From assembly GCA_905331475.1 (NCBI GenBank), contig CAJNYU010000027.1:434001-498000 (forward strand): a stretch of 64,000 nt of DNA. The letters are read 5' to 3'. Below are positions 36,862-48,518 of the stretch, one piece after another; position 1 is the stretch's first letter; each line of letters starts with the position of its first letter. The position numbers and the translations under genes were made by a program. Source of the stretch: Rotaria socialis (lineage: Eukaryota > Rotifera > Eurotatoria > Philodinida > Philodinidae). Under the pieces are notes generated by a model. That model made no database searches. It saw only the letters and a list, made by a program, of their open reading frames with translations, and had not been told where the DNA came from.

Positions 36862-39800
36862 ATGAGCCATTCATTGGTATCTTCATTCAATAATAGAAAA
36901 AAATTAATAGATGGGGATTCTTCAACAGCAATATCCACCATTTTTCAATCAAATTTAGCTTGTGTTTTAAACGATCCAAAAAAGACACGTGCAGAAATCT
37001 CAACATTTTTTACTAAAACATGGGGTTAGCTTTCTTTTTCTTTTCATTTAAATAAATAAAAGAATCTATGATTTCTATTAAAGGTAATTCATTTATTGAT
37101 CGTTCACCTGATCAACTAACACGTCTTGGCGATTATAGTCTCAATGATTTTGAAACATATTTTAATAGTTTAAGAAAAAGTGAAAAATATGGTCGACCAC
37201 GTATGCGACAAAATTCATCAAATGATTCAAATATTTCACAAAAACCGAATTCAGTTATCAACATTCCACAATTATTTTTTTCATCACAATTTACACTAAG
37301 TGATACATCCACATTTAATCTTGTTTTTCCAGGAATAATTCCAATAAGTCGTCAACTATCTCCTATACATTTTGAACAGCAAAAAACAAGAACAACATCA
37401 ACAAGTAGTGAGAAATCAGAAGGAAGCAATAGAAGACAATCAACTTCGTCAGCAACTAATACCACCAAAGTAACCACCAACGGAACACTTAGGTTTGTTT
37501 TGAATATTGTATTGAATAAAAACTAAATAAACTTTACTTGATTTCTTTTATAGAAAAAAAAGAATTTTTTTTTGAATAGTTTAATGATAACATCAAATTC
37601 CATTCAATAGATAATATTGATCTTTAATTTTTAAAGCGTAGATAATGTAATTGGATCAGAAAAAAATTCTCTATTGATTTCAAGCATTTGCCTATCGGAC
37701 TTCTAAATTAGAAAAAGAAATTTTGACATGACTTATTTATCAAAAGAAAAAAGATTAAAGACTTGAATGATGTAGATTTGTAAGAGATTATTCATGAATA
37801 TTATAATCTGCGAAGTTGATCGTATTCTCAACTAATAATTAGAATGTAATTGAATATTTAAGACTTACAATAAATTCGATCGAGTTTTGCATAGTTCTAA
37901 TGATTTTCTGGAACAATAAATTCTCATCATGAATAGTAAAAGAAGTTGTTGACTTCCTTGTGTATGTTCATCTCTTAACCAACGCCAATGAAAATAAAAC
38001 ACTGCATATAATAGTTCTAGTTCAATAAAAATCTTTCTAGATACGATAGAATAACTAATCAAGTATATCTATGCACACATATATTGAAACCTGAGACACT
38101 TTCAATCAAACATAGTGTTTACTAATATTTTTTTGCGTCTTTAATTGAACAAAATCTATTCAGTATGAACGTATTTTCTAACAAGATTATCATGAACATT
38201 AACGAATAAAACTTAATTTCTAGTTAGAAATTTGTTTAATCTATTTGTTTTACATTTATTTGAAATGGTTTCAATTTCAATTTCAATGTCAATTCTCCTT
38301 TTGAATGAAATAATTTTTTGTTTATTGAAAAAATAAAATTTATGTTTCGAAGAAAATAAAATATAACATTTCTTTAATTAATTTTAGTGGTTCTGTATCC
38401 AATTCTTCCTCACCAAAACATTCAATAAGTTCAACAACCCGTTTATTACAAGATAAATATACTCATTATTTAGATGAAGTTGAATTATTAATTACACGTG
38501 CATTATCAACAAAATCTCATTGTTTTCATGATGCTGTTCGTTCTCATGATGAAATTCAATCATTTTTAAATACAACACGTCATGCAATATCGTCCTTACG
38601 TGGTGAATTATCAAATTATGATTCTCAATCTTTATTGACACTACTTCGTCTTTATCGTTTACTTCGTCAACGACAAAATCAAAGGCAACTTCTTAAACGT
38701 TTAGAATCTTTATCTATTGTGAAACAAACTCATATACAAGTTCGAGCTTTACTAACAACAAGTGATTATTTATCGGCTTTGGATTTAATTGATGTAACAC
38801 GAGAGATCCTTTCAACACAATTGAACGATCTTGTTTGCTTAAGATTTTATGATACACAATTAAATGAATATTATTTACTTATTATTAATCTTATGAGACA
38901 AGAATTCGGCCAATATTTAACTAATCAATTGTTAGCACAGCAAGGTTTCTTTTAGTTCAATTTAAATTTAAATTTAAATTTATTTTTGATTTAACTATTT
39001 AGATTTAATACTATCAAATGATTATGTTGAAGAAGATAAACTAATAACAATTCTGATTGGATTAATTCGTGTTAATGATGACAAATACATTGATGAAATT
39101 CGATCAAAATTTGAACAATTCATATTGGATATTATTGAACGAGCAATATCATCAAATTCAAAAGATATTTATTTAGAAAAATCAAATAAAACAACAGCTA
39201 AGACTAATAGGTAATTTAAAAAGAAAATTGATTTTTATGCTACAATAGATTATTTTTGTTTTCTGATTTTTATAAACATTTTAAAGCATTAATTATTATG
39301 ATTATTATCGTCGTCGGGAAATCGTGCTATGCTATAGTGACGAGGGGTGTCCAAGTACTGAGGATTAGGGATTCCTCATCAGTTCCCCTACAGTTCCTTG
39401 CACACTAAAGGTAAAAATATGGAATATTCATGATAATTTTTGTTCTTACACTCATTGTCACTTGAAAAATTGTGAGAAACAATGATTTCATGCAAAAATG
39501 ATTTTTAAAACAGCAATATCGCAACTTTCGTGAATGGTGGAACTGTGAGGGAACTTATAGTTGATTCCTATTTTCTCTAGGCATCATCACAGCGGTACTG
39601 ATAATTCCTCGACACATTAGGAATTCCTTTTTCTCAGTCCTTGGACACTGCTGGTTTTTTGTAGGCGTTGAAAAAGAAGAAGTCTTTAGAAAGTAATTTT
39701 TCTTCTGGTCGATAAAATTTAAAAGCAAGCATTACCATTGATAATGTGTCATTTTTGTTAAGTTTTCATCGCATAGGAGAGTAAACTTAATGAAAATATC

Positions 39801-42800
39801 AGAACTGAAAAATGATTACCAAAGTTGAATCTTATATTTCTTTATTTTTGTATACGTCAGATTGATCAATTTCTTTTTAAGATTATTTCTTCTTTGCTTA
39901 TTAGAAATTCTAAATAAATATATTTGTTATATGATCATCAATTCTGAATTTAAACGCAACAAAATTCGAGCTACACAGCAGTTCATTTGAAAAGAACTAA
40001 TCGTAGGAATCCACCAGTGACAGTAATCATTAGTATCGCCGTAAATCGATTTACTCGTCTAGACATGAACATTCATAATAGTAGCAGCGCAGAATAACAC
40101 CTCAACGATCTTACGCTCATTCATTTTGTTTTGTTTTTGATGGACAACGATTTATTTCACGAACAATATAGAAATCTTATTCAAAACATCTTTAGGCCAT
40201 ATGAGAACTAATTTTTTTTCACACGAGAATAACAAGCTGAAGAATTCCATGATACTTCCTATAGATTCAGATTGATGAAGCTCAAAAATTATGCAATTGA
40301 TGTTAATCAAAGTCAGTTATGTTTTTCTTAAATGATCTCTCTAATAGATATTCTATTGATTTTATAAAAAGTACTGTCAGTTTTATCTTACAGTTATCGT
40401 AGAAATAAATTTCTACCATAGATAAATCTGTTGAACAATAGAATAATGAAGGACACGATGATTTGATTTGAAATTCCACTTAAAATAAAAGCTAGTGAAA
40501 ATTTTGATGAAATTCAAGAAAAGAAATTCAAGAAAAAACTAATTGAATTAAATATATTTAAGTGAACAATCTTCACTGAACGAAGAATCCTCTACAATTC
40601 CTCGATACAATTATCCATCATCAATAAATTCTAATTCTGGTTCATTTTCTTCATGGATTCGATTAGCTACTTTAATTCTAACATCAACTGAACAAGGTCT
40701 TTATCGTCTTAGAAATCTTTCTCAATATATAAACGATGCACTTTTAAAGCATCAATTAAAAATTACTTCATCAATAGGATCACTATTAAATAATATTTAC
40801 GATACAGTACAAGCTCGTCTAACAGATGTATTAACGCAAGAATGTGCACGTTATCAAGTTCATTTCGAACGTTTATCACTTGATGAATATTCACAAATAG
40901 TTAAATTAATTGAAAATTTCATATTGAATGTAAATGGCGATGATAAAAAATACAAATCTCGGCCATTCAGAACATTTTTACAATCACAAACAAGTAAATT
41001 TTTAACTCATTTTCATGATGAAAGAAAACAACGTGTTGTAACTACATTAGATAATGAACAATGGAAACAAGTAAATTTTTTTCTAATAATTCAAATATAA
41101 ATAGAATAAAATAAAATTGATAGGTTCCCGTTCCTCGTTCAATTCAAAATTCAGTTGATGAACTATTCAATTTATCATCTTCAATGAATTCAAATGGATC
41201 AGAAACATTAACTATTGATAATGAACATTTTATTTTATCAAATAGTGCACTTCATCTTTTTATGTTGGTGCTTGATTATTGTTCGTGTGCTCAATTATTA
41301 ACTTCATCATCAATAAATGATGTTGAACATCGTCTTATTGAATTACTTAATCTTTTTAATTCTAAAACATGTCAATTAGTATTAGGAGCTGGTGCAGTTA
41401 AATTAGGAAAAATAAAAACTATTTCAGCTAAGATTCTTGCCATTACGTGTCGATGTTTACAATTTATTAAAATAATTTTACCCAAAATTAAATCACATTA
41501 TGATCAATTGCAGGTATTTTTTCATTTCATTTTATACTAAACAAGCGACTAAACCTTTTTTTATAACGAAAAATTTATTTTTTAAAGAAAATTTCCTTAT
41601 GAACTTGATAGTTTTTTATTAGGCAGATATTTATACATCATATTTAATGACGATCATCTTTTTATGGAGATTAAAAAAGTACAAACTAATATTGTGAAAT
41701 ATTCAATTTGTAGATAATCAAAACATAGTGTTCTTAGATATATATATGTCGTGCAGAAGTTACACTCTTTGCCGAAGTTACAACTTCGACGGACACTATT
41801 GTCGAAGTTATAACTTCGACGATTATCTTTGCAGAAGTTATAACTTCGGCAAGTTGCATTGCCGAAGTTAAACTTCGACAAGTAAATTTTGTCGAAGTTA
41901 CTGTGAATGATTCGATAAACCTAAAACGTTAAAAAATCAACGTAATTTTTTCGATATCAATATTAATAACTATTTTTTAATTTAATAGAGATAGAAAGAN
42001 AATGATATATATCCCTTGAGAAGTCTGCCTTAAAATAATTTTTTGTTTTACTCAACCAAAAGCAAAAGAGATATGCAAAATTGTGCAGAATTTCAAAACC
42101 AAGGGGTGGCAGATTTACGTCCTTATCCAGCAGTGCGCTCTCTTTCTATCTCTATTAAATTAAAAAATAGTTATTAATATTGATATCGAAAAAATTACGT
42201 TGATTTTTTAACGTTTTAGGTTTATCGAATCATTCACAGTAACTTCGACAAAATTTACTTGTCGAAGTTTAACTTCGGCAATGCAACTTGCCGAAGTTAT
42301 AACTTCTGCAAAGATAATCGTCGAAGTTATAACTTCGACAATAGTGTCCGTCGAAGTTGTAACTTCGGCAAAAATTTTGTCGAAGTTATAACTTCGGCAA
42401 AGAGTGTAACTTCGGCACGACATATATATACGAATGAAAGTCAAAGCAAGAAAGCAATTTTCCTTCATTACTCATTCAAGGATAAAATGAATTGAATTAT
42501 TGATTTTCAATTGTTTTTCTTTTATTTGCAGGTTTCATCTGAATCTATATCAACAATTTCATCTATTTCATCTGCTAAACAATTTGAACAGCTGGCAAAA
42601 CTTTATTCGGAACATATCGATGAAATTCATGGAAAATTAATTTCGATAATTGAAACAACGTTTGGTGATACACTTTCATCATATGAAGTTCGTGCGCCAA
42701 TGCCAAGTGATTGTTTTCGTACACTTGTAACACGGCATATAACTGCTTTTTACAATGCTGTCGCACGTATTGTTTCACCTAGTGATCTTATTCTACTTTT

Positions 42801-42990
42801 TACTCGTCTTAATTCAATATTTAAACAGCTATTAGCGAAACGTCTACGACAACTTAGAATTGCTAATGATGGTGGACCTCAACATGGACTCTTAACAAGT
42901 GATCTTTTGTATTATATTAAACAAGTTCAAAGTTTTCCTGGACTCGAAATGTTGGAATTGCATGTTGATGAAATTTGGACGATCAATTAA
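36862..42990 (+). CDS. VPS54: VPS54, GARP complex subunit
   Basis: Seven exons: 36862-37024, 37084-37492, 38398-38944, 39003-39210, 40563-41070, 41124-41513 and 42532-42990. VPS54 with VPS51-53 forms GARP, which tethers endosome-derived vesicles at the trans-Golgi. Family landmarks in order: LSDTSTFNLVFPGI, HYLDEVELLI, a helical region (TSDYLSALDLIDVTREIL), then TCQLVLGAGAVKLGKIKTIS. The C-terminal domain has YEVRAPMPSDCFRTL, IANDGGPQHGLLTSDLLYY and ends LHVDEIWTIN. About 890 aa. Three introns are long (about 905, 1,352 and 1,018 bp), unlike most here. The 39.2-40.6 kb and 41.5-42.5 kb introns each contain an inverted-repeat element. Starts 169 bp after the CCNC stop. Confidence 0.95.
39343..39652. 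mobile_element. Inverted-repeat element in VPS54 intron 4, hAT-like ends
   Basis: Left end AGGGGTGTCCAAGTACTGAG and the reverse complement of the right end AGCAGTGTCCAAGGACTGAG match at 17 of 20 positions. A second inner match (GATTCCTCATCAGT / GGAATTATCAGT) extends the symmetry. About 310 bp, GC-richer than the surrounding intron, non-coding. No target duplication is clear, so it is probably old. Confidence 0.6.
41743..42430. mobile_element. Foldback element made of 20-bp palindrome arrays
   Basis: Long inverted arms (left 41743-41999, right 42140-42430) flank a unique 140-bp centre inside the last VPS54 intron. The outer part of each arm is a tandem array with a period of about 30 bp: a near-perfect 20-bp palindrome such as GTCGAAGTTATAACTTCGAC, alternating with about 10 bp of spacer. 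Half palindromes close both ends. The left arm has four full palindromes and the right five, so the arms differ by one unit. The inner part of each arm is ordinary AT-rich sequence (a GATATCGAAAAAATTACG stretch in the right arm). TATATATA flanks both outer ends and may be the target duplication. An N sits exactly at the end of the left arm (42000). No coding capacity. Confidence 0.9.
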
Positions 42991-44127
42991 TCCTTTTTCT
43001 TGTCTTTTATTATTATTTTTTTTTCTTGTTTATTTTTCTTCAAGTTAAATATACACACATAAAACAAGCACTTTGAAAAAAATCACTTATCTACTAAACT
43101 AGATTATTTAAAATGTCACTTTGTTTTATATGCTGCTACCGAACTTGAAAAATCTGACGTAAGATCTTGTAGTAATACACGCGAAGATCGTATATGGATG
43201 AGAGCGAAATTTCTATTGTACTTACACTCTCACATGAAGTTTCTTGATAAAAATTAATGGAAATTATTACTACTGTATTTTACTGCGATTCAATAATATT
43301 TCCTTTTCACCAGAAAATATTTCAATTTCAATTCTAATTGACATTACAATGCCCGAAACTAGCATTTTCATTGTGTTGAAAAAAGTAGAAGCTTCATTTT
43401 GACCAGAAACATTGAAAATTTGAGCACAGCATAAATTTAAATCATTATAAAAGCAGGCGAATGTTTTACTTAGAATACTAAGTTTCATGTGTTGTACAGA
43501 CTTTTTTATGAAATTACATGGTCAATTTTTGTCGTACCATTAAGAACTGTTTCTCCACATTTCCTTTTTGTCGTGATAAAACGTGATATTCTCATGTTTT
43601 GATGTTTTGTCGCTGGTTCAAAGATATTTCTAGTCATATATTTATGTATACTAACTTCTTCTATAGTTTCTCGAAACGCATAGCAATAGTTATTGACACA
43701 TTTAGATTGTCTTGCACCTGTGCAGTTTCTTGTCTCTCATCTGTTTTACGTAATTTCATCTAATCAATATATATGCTATCATTTGAACTTCTAAACAATC
43801 GGAAATTGATTAATGCAAACTATTGTATTATTTATCCTTTCGAAGACTTGAAGTGATTGTTTTATGCAAATGTAGAGAATATTATTTTCAGTTGAATATT
43901 TTATTTGAAACAGTATTCAACATTTGATCTGCTTCGTTTTAAAATTAGTTTTATTTATGTTTCTTTTTCATTGCTTTTTTGTTGTTTTTGTTGTTGAATT
44001 AGGCAAAGTATTTTTTATTTTGTCCGATTTTAAATAGTTTTCTTCTTGTCGTATTTATTTATAAAAATAAATCAATGAATAAATTGAAGAAATTACATCT
44101 CGTATACTCATATATTTTGATTCTTAT
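42991..44127. other. Intergenic region
   Basis: About 1.1 kb between the convergent VPS54 and EEP genes. T-rich stretches after 42990 and A-rich ones before 44127 are likely 3' UTRs. No gene seen. Confidence 0.5.
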
Positions 44128-44931
44128 TTAATGTTGCATAAAATTGAAGCTCGCCCAAACATAAATGTGATCACTTCCAAAAATTCTTAGAGCATCTTCG
44201 AGCGATCGATCTTGAGTATTCCATGCTTTGCCTTGTTCAATCAAAGCAACTTGATTTGGATCATAAAAAATATGATCAATAGAAATATCCGACTCATCAT
44301 CGTATCGATCAGTATAATATGAAGGAATAATCTTATCTTCATTTGATTCATTGAAGACATTTTTGAATTCAATCCATTCAAACTGATCATAAACAATTTT
44401 GTCCGCATTTAAATCTCCAGCCATAATGGACATAGAACTTGAAGTACCTAACAATTCATTGCATTTACTTTTAACCATTTTTGCTTGTGGCAATGGACAA
44501 ATATAATCTAGGTGTAAATTAACTAAATGAATATTTTTCGAAGGAATAAAAATGATTTGAATAGCATCGCCTTGTTTCGAATCAAGAATACCATTAATTA
44601 TCCGGGCTTCTCCGGCATATCTCCAATCTTTATGAATCAATGTAAGAAGTCCGTTAGCTAATGACGTTGAACTTGGATTATTGGGTGCGAATTCAGATAT
44701 ATATCTATCGCCTAATTTTTCTTGAAAGAGAGGTATCATATTTTCTTGAGCTTCTTGAATCATAATGACATTACAATTCCACGCAGAAATATTTGATGCA
44801 ATGACTTTGATTCGCGTATGATGATCAGCAGCTAAATCATATACAGATGGATACCATTCTTTCTCAACCCAGCAAGGTGCTAAAATATTCCAACTCATAA
44901 GTAATAAATCACATGTTTGGTTTGCCTTCAT
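44128..44931 (-). CDS. Endonuclease/exonuclease/phosphatase-fold hydrolase
   Basis: Intronless, 267 aa, starting MKANQTCDLLLMSWNILAP. EEP motifs in order: SWNILAP (about 13), IQEAQE (metal-binding Glu, about 59), LANGLLTLIHKDW, NLHLD (about 138), AGDLNAD (about 171), IDHIFYD (about 217) and the terminal FGSDHIYV (catalytic Asp-His, about 254). It is shorter than the EEP protein at 7.8 kb and only distantly similar, so it is not a recent duplicate. It could be a nuclease, phosphodiesterase or phosphatase; the sequence does not discriminate. There is no signal peptide or TM segment. It lies at the edge of the repeat-rich zone. Confidence 0.85.
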   Translation of the reverse strand: MKANQTCDLLLMSWNILAPCWVEKEWYPSVYDLAADHHTRIKVIASNISAWNCNVIMIQEAQENMIPLFQEKLGDRYISEFAPNNPSSTSLANGLLTLIHKDWRYAGEARIINGILDSKQGDAIQIIFIPSKNIHLVNLHLDYICPLPQAKMVKSKCNELLGTSSSMSIMAGDLNADKIVYDQFEWIEFKNVFNESNEDKIIPSYYTDRYDDESDISIDHIFYDPNQVALIEQGKAWNTQDRSLEDALRIFGSDHIYVWASFNFMQH

Positions 44932-45425
44932 TCTTAAAATTAAATAAGAAATAAGATACGAAGATTTTATAATCTAAAAGTTTTCCAAAAAAGAAACGGA
45001 AGAGTTAAAATATGGAATTTTTTTCAATGAATTTTTTGTGTTTATTTATTTACAATAGTAACTATGTTGAAATATTATTCTAAATCATTGGTTTTTTTTT
45101 CTCTTTTTCATTCTTACAGTTGCCATATTTGTCAATGACTGAAGTAATCAACTACAGAAACGATAGGTGTCATAATAATACTCAACTTGAGTAAATCAAT
45201 GGTAGCAGTGTTTCCAAGTCTATGCACAAATCATGAACTTGATCATTCATTTACCTACATTTTAAAGGCTCAATTAGATGATTAAAATTAATTCCTATAG
45301 ATCAAATTATGAATAATTGCTAAACTTTCAATTCAAATCATCTATGTTATGATGATGATATTACTATCCATATATAAAATGAATAAAGTTTCTAATAAAA
45401 AGGTGTCGTCTTACATATATTTCTT

Positions 45426-45713
45426 CCCATGTGAAACAATCAGACGGTATTCTTGTAAGATCAGATGAAATCATACAAAAAATCGTAAAGTCAGATCATC
45501 GTATCCATTCGTATTGTAAGATTCGTATAAGATCTTATCAGGACATAAGATTCTTGTAAGATCTGATAAGAATCTTACAGAAATCTTACAGTACGAATTG
45601 ATACGATGATCAGGCTTTACGATTCCTTGTATGATTTCATCTGATCTTATACGATCATACCGGATCAGAGGTATGATCATACAAGATCTTACTGTCTGAT
45701 TGTTTGACCTGGG
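45426..45713. mobile_element. 288-bp foldback element built from GTAAGATC/GATCTTAC words
   Basis: Ends are CCCATGTGAAACAATCAGAC and the reverse complement of CCCAGGTCAAACAATCAGAC. The symmetry continues through most of the element with small indels. Inside, GTAAGATC, GATCTTAC, GATCATAC and GTATGATC words recur at least ten times in alternating orientation. The element is therefore both a long hairpin and an array of short palindromes. No coding capacity and no clear target duplication. Confidence 0.8.
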
Positions 45714-46966
45714 TTTTTATTAAAGATCATATAAAAACATTACCATCGACTTCTGTTTAAAACATTGGAGTAATTTTCGAGTAAATTATAAGATGTCATC
45801 TTTCATATATTTTCAAAATATTTCTTAGAAATTGTATGATATTTTTCAAAGAGACAAACATTTAGTATCAGCTATGAATCGAAGTTTTGCGGCTTTCCCA
45901 TCACATTGCATAGTAACGGTAACGAAAAATCGTACAATGATGAATACAATCTCCCTTGCAACTGATGATACAAACGCAGCAGACATCAGAATCATAGCTG
46001 AAATTTTCTTAGCGATGAAAAAATTAGTAAATAGAATTCAAAATCAAATATGGACTATAAAATATTTCAAAACTTTTCTCGCACTTTGATTGGCTCGAAT
46101 AGGTTTGCCAATCTTCGCGTGATTTTTGTTCGTAATTGTACCTATATACAATTTTTAGTATCGATGTCAATAATAAAGAGTTACGATCTAACAGTTTCAT
46201 GCAATCATCATATAACCGACGTTAAATAACATAAAGTGATTAAATTATAATTTGGATAACTAATCAATATATAACAGGCATAAAGACTTGCTGTTATTAG
46301 AGAATCCCTTCTCGATGTTCTTTTTATTAAGATTCAAAAGAGATACCGTTAAGCGAGAGAAGAGAGGATATATACAAGAGAGAATAAAGCATCAAGGAAT
46401 GCGAGTTGAATAAACATATTGTGAAGAAAGAAGTGAGTCAAGTAATGTAAACATATGACTGTAACAGCTGTACGAAAAATATAATAGGTTTATTCGACAG
46501 TTAAAACAGAAATCTATCGTTTCAGCAGTAAATTCTACACAGTTGATATATCATGTTATTTTCGTATTACAAAGCATAGAATTTAATTATTAATAAGCTA
46601 GTTTTAATTGCACACTCGAATTTTGAATGATTTGATGCAATTCTTACTCGCGAAGAGAACTATAAATGATATTCAAAAATATTATTAAAAATGTGCGTAA
46701 GATTGAATGTGTAAGATTCAGATTAATTTTTGAATATTTTAGCTATCGTCATTTTAATAATACCAATTTAGGTTGTATTTAATATGAATATTAGAAAAGA
46801 GTCGCAAACTTCAACGATAATATGTCGATATTTAATCGTTAATATTCATAATTAAAATTAATTTGAACAAATTCTTATTTGAAGAGTGATAAATTTTATA
46901 ACATGAATATAGCTTCGAAATATTTTTCAGTTGTTTTTTTCGGGTAAATTTTATCGCTAGAAAAAG

Positions 46967-47020
46967 GGTGTGGGTGTATATATTTACGAACATGCATATC
47001 TACCACCCACGCCCTCAGTA
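46967..47020. repeat. Telomere-like inverted repeat
   Basis: AGGGTGTGGGTGTATAT on the plus strand faces ATCTACCACCCACGCCCTC about 20 bp later, giving a short hairpin of TGTGGG-type sequence. Confidence 0.5.
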
Positions 47021-47986
47021 GAACTTCAGAAGAATATGTAATATCGCTCCATTGTTGAATCTGATCGCGTTGTAGAAAAAGTTGCTTCTATTAGCATATA
47101 TTTCACTTGTGTTCATCTTAGAAGGTATGATCGATACAAAATAGCTGTCTGTGCGTTCAAGTCTAGAAGATTATATTTAATTATTGAACATTATGAACAA
47201 AAGCAATGTATATTTTGAGAAATATTTACGACTTGAACTTTGAAGACTCAAAATAAGGTAAGCAACAATGTTACAAAATACGAAAAATAGCTAATATCTA
47301 AATAGTTATATGTTATTGTAACTTGTTTAATTGCCATGAGTTTATTATGTGATAGTTGCTTGAATGGTCCTAAAAAGAAGAAACTTTGTATTCATCGTAG
47401 TGTTAAAGATTAGTAGAAACCTGCTAGAATTTTATTTTTCTGTTCTTTTTTAATCTCCTATGCTTTCTTATCAATAATAAAATTCAGTAAGGATATGGGA
47501 TGTGGGCTTTGATATAGATACATCATTTGCGTACATGTGACTTACTATGCAAACGCATCGTTATAATGTAATTATTATACACCACATTTTGGTCTTTCGA
47601 GAAAAAAAATTATCAGAGATTTTTTCAGAAAAACTCCATTGAATCATTCCCATTCTAAAGATTTTAGCAGGTCAGATCTTCAAAACCGATTCGACCTTCA
47701 TAAGAAGCCTTCTTAGGACTTTCTCTTGATTATTGACTATGATCGACGTGTACTCGAATAATAAAAAATCGAAATATGGTCTCAAAAGAAATTAATATAG
47801 AAAAGTAGAAGAGTTGCATTTTCGACTGCGGTACATATAAATAAAAGTAACGCTAAACCTATGGATTCACTCACCCTTTTCTGAAAGATACGTCAGTGTC
47901 ACTGTATTTTATGGAAGAAATTGTGTTTAAAAGTTCGTCTTAACTGTTCAATTATTTATATTGCTGGCCATTGCGTTAAGCAACTC

Positions 47987-48176
47987 ATATCTATCAGGAG
48001 CGTAGATTGGGTCTCAAAGCAAGGAGACGTCGGGGAGTGCAAGATGGATTTTGGTTAAATTTTTCGATTTTTGCTAAAACATTTTCGAAACAGGTGGAAC
48101 ACAATGAGAAATTTTAAAAGCAGGCGGAGACGTCGTGCCCTACGCCCCTCCCCCTTTTTACGCTACTGGTATCTAT
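47987..48176. mobile_element. 174-bp hAT-like non-autonomous element
   Basis: The element 47995-48168 has 10-bp ends CAGGAGCGTA and TACGCTACTG (CAGTAGCGTA inverted), the CAG...CTG form of hAT. Flanks ATATCTAT (47987-47994) and GTATCTAT (48169-48176) match at 7 of 8 positions, as an 8-bp target duplication would. GGAGACGTCG occurs near both ends in the same orientation. Confidence 0.7.
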
Positions 48177-48214
48177 TTCAAACACGCTTTACAAGACTTT
48201 TTCCCTATGAAGAT

Positions 48215-48518
48215 ACTAGTTGATTTGATGTCTTCTGCGAGTTTCCAGGAAACTCGAATTTTTCCACTTTTCTGGTAGCAAGGGTATAATGGATATGAAA
48301 TGGAAAGTCGCTTCCCCGCACCCTCAATATGCCATACGAGACAAAAGTGTAGCCGTGTGAAAGTTCCTTGCCCGCACCCTCAAACTGATTTTGCTTTTGT
48401 GAAAATTTTGTGCGGAGGCACTAGTTTTTCGTTTCTGGGAATTTTTGCTGCAGGAATTTTTGTTCCTGGAAATCATTGATAGTTTCCGGGAAACTCCTGA
48501 GACATCATATGTACTAGT
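48215..48518. mobile_element. 304-bp inverted-repeat element with TTCCNGGAA words
   Basis: ACTAGT...GATGTCT...GAGTTTCCAGGAAACT at the left is mirrored at the right by ACTAGT...GATGTCT...GAGTTTCCCGGAAACT (reverse complement). TTTCC/GGAAA palindromes recur inside (near 48440-48475). CCGCACCCTCAA occurs twice. Non-coding. Confidence 0.6.

Noticed and set aside
37865..38062. Minus-strand exon-like frame in a VPS54 intron, bounded by ATCTAG and GTAAGT
   Set aside because: Splice-like edges are frequent in AT-rich DNA, and no neighbouring exon or recognisable domain was found.
41743..42430. CRISPR array
   Set aside because: Regular repeat-spacer spacing, but the spacers are about 10 bp, the repeats are palindromes arranged in two inverted arms, and the host is eukaryotic.
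41654..42495. Open frames across the VPS54-intron repeat
   Set aside because: They are translations of the palindrome array (SYNF-type repeats on both strands), not genes.
45832..46089. Plus-strand frame of 85 codons
   Set aside because: No homology recognised and no splice context; in a repeat-rich zone.
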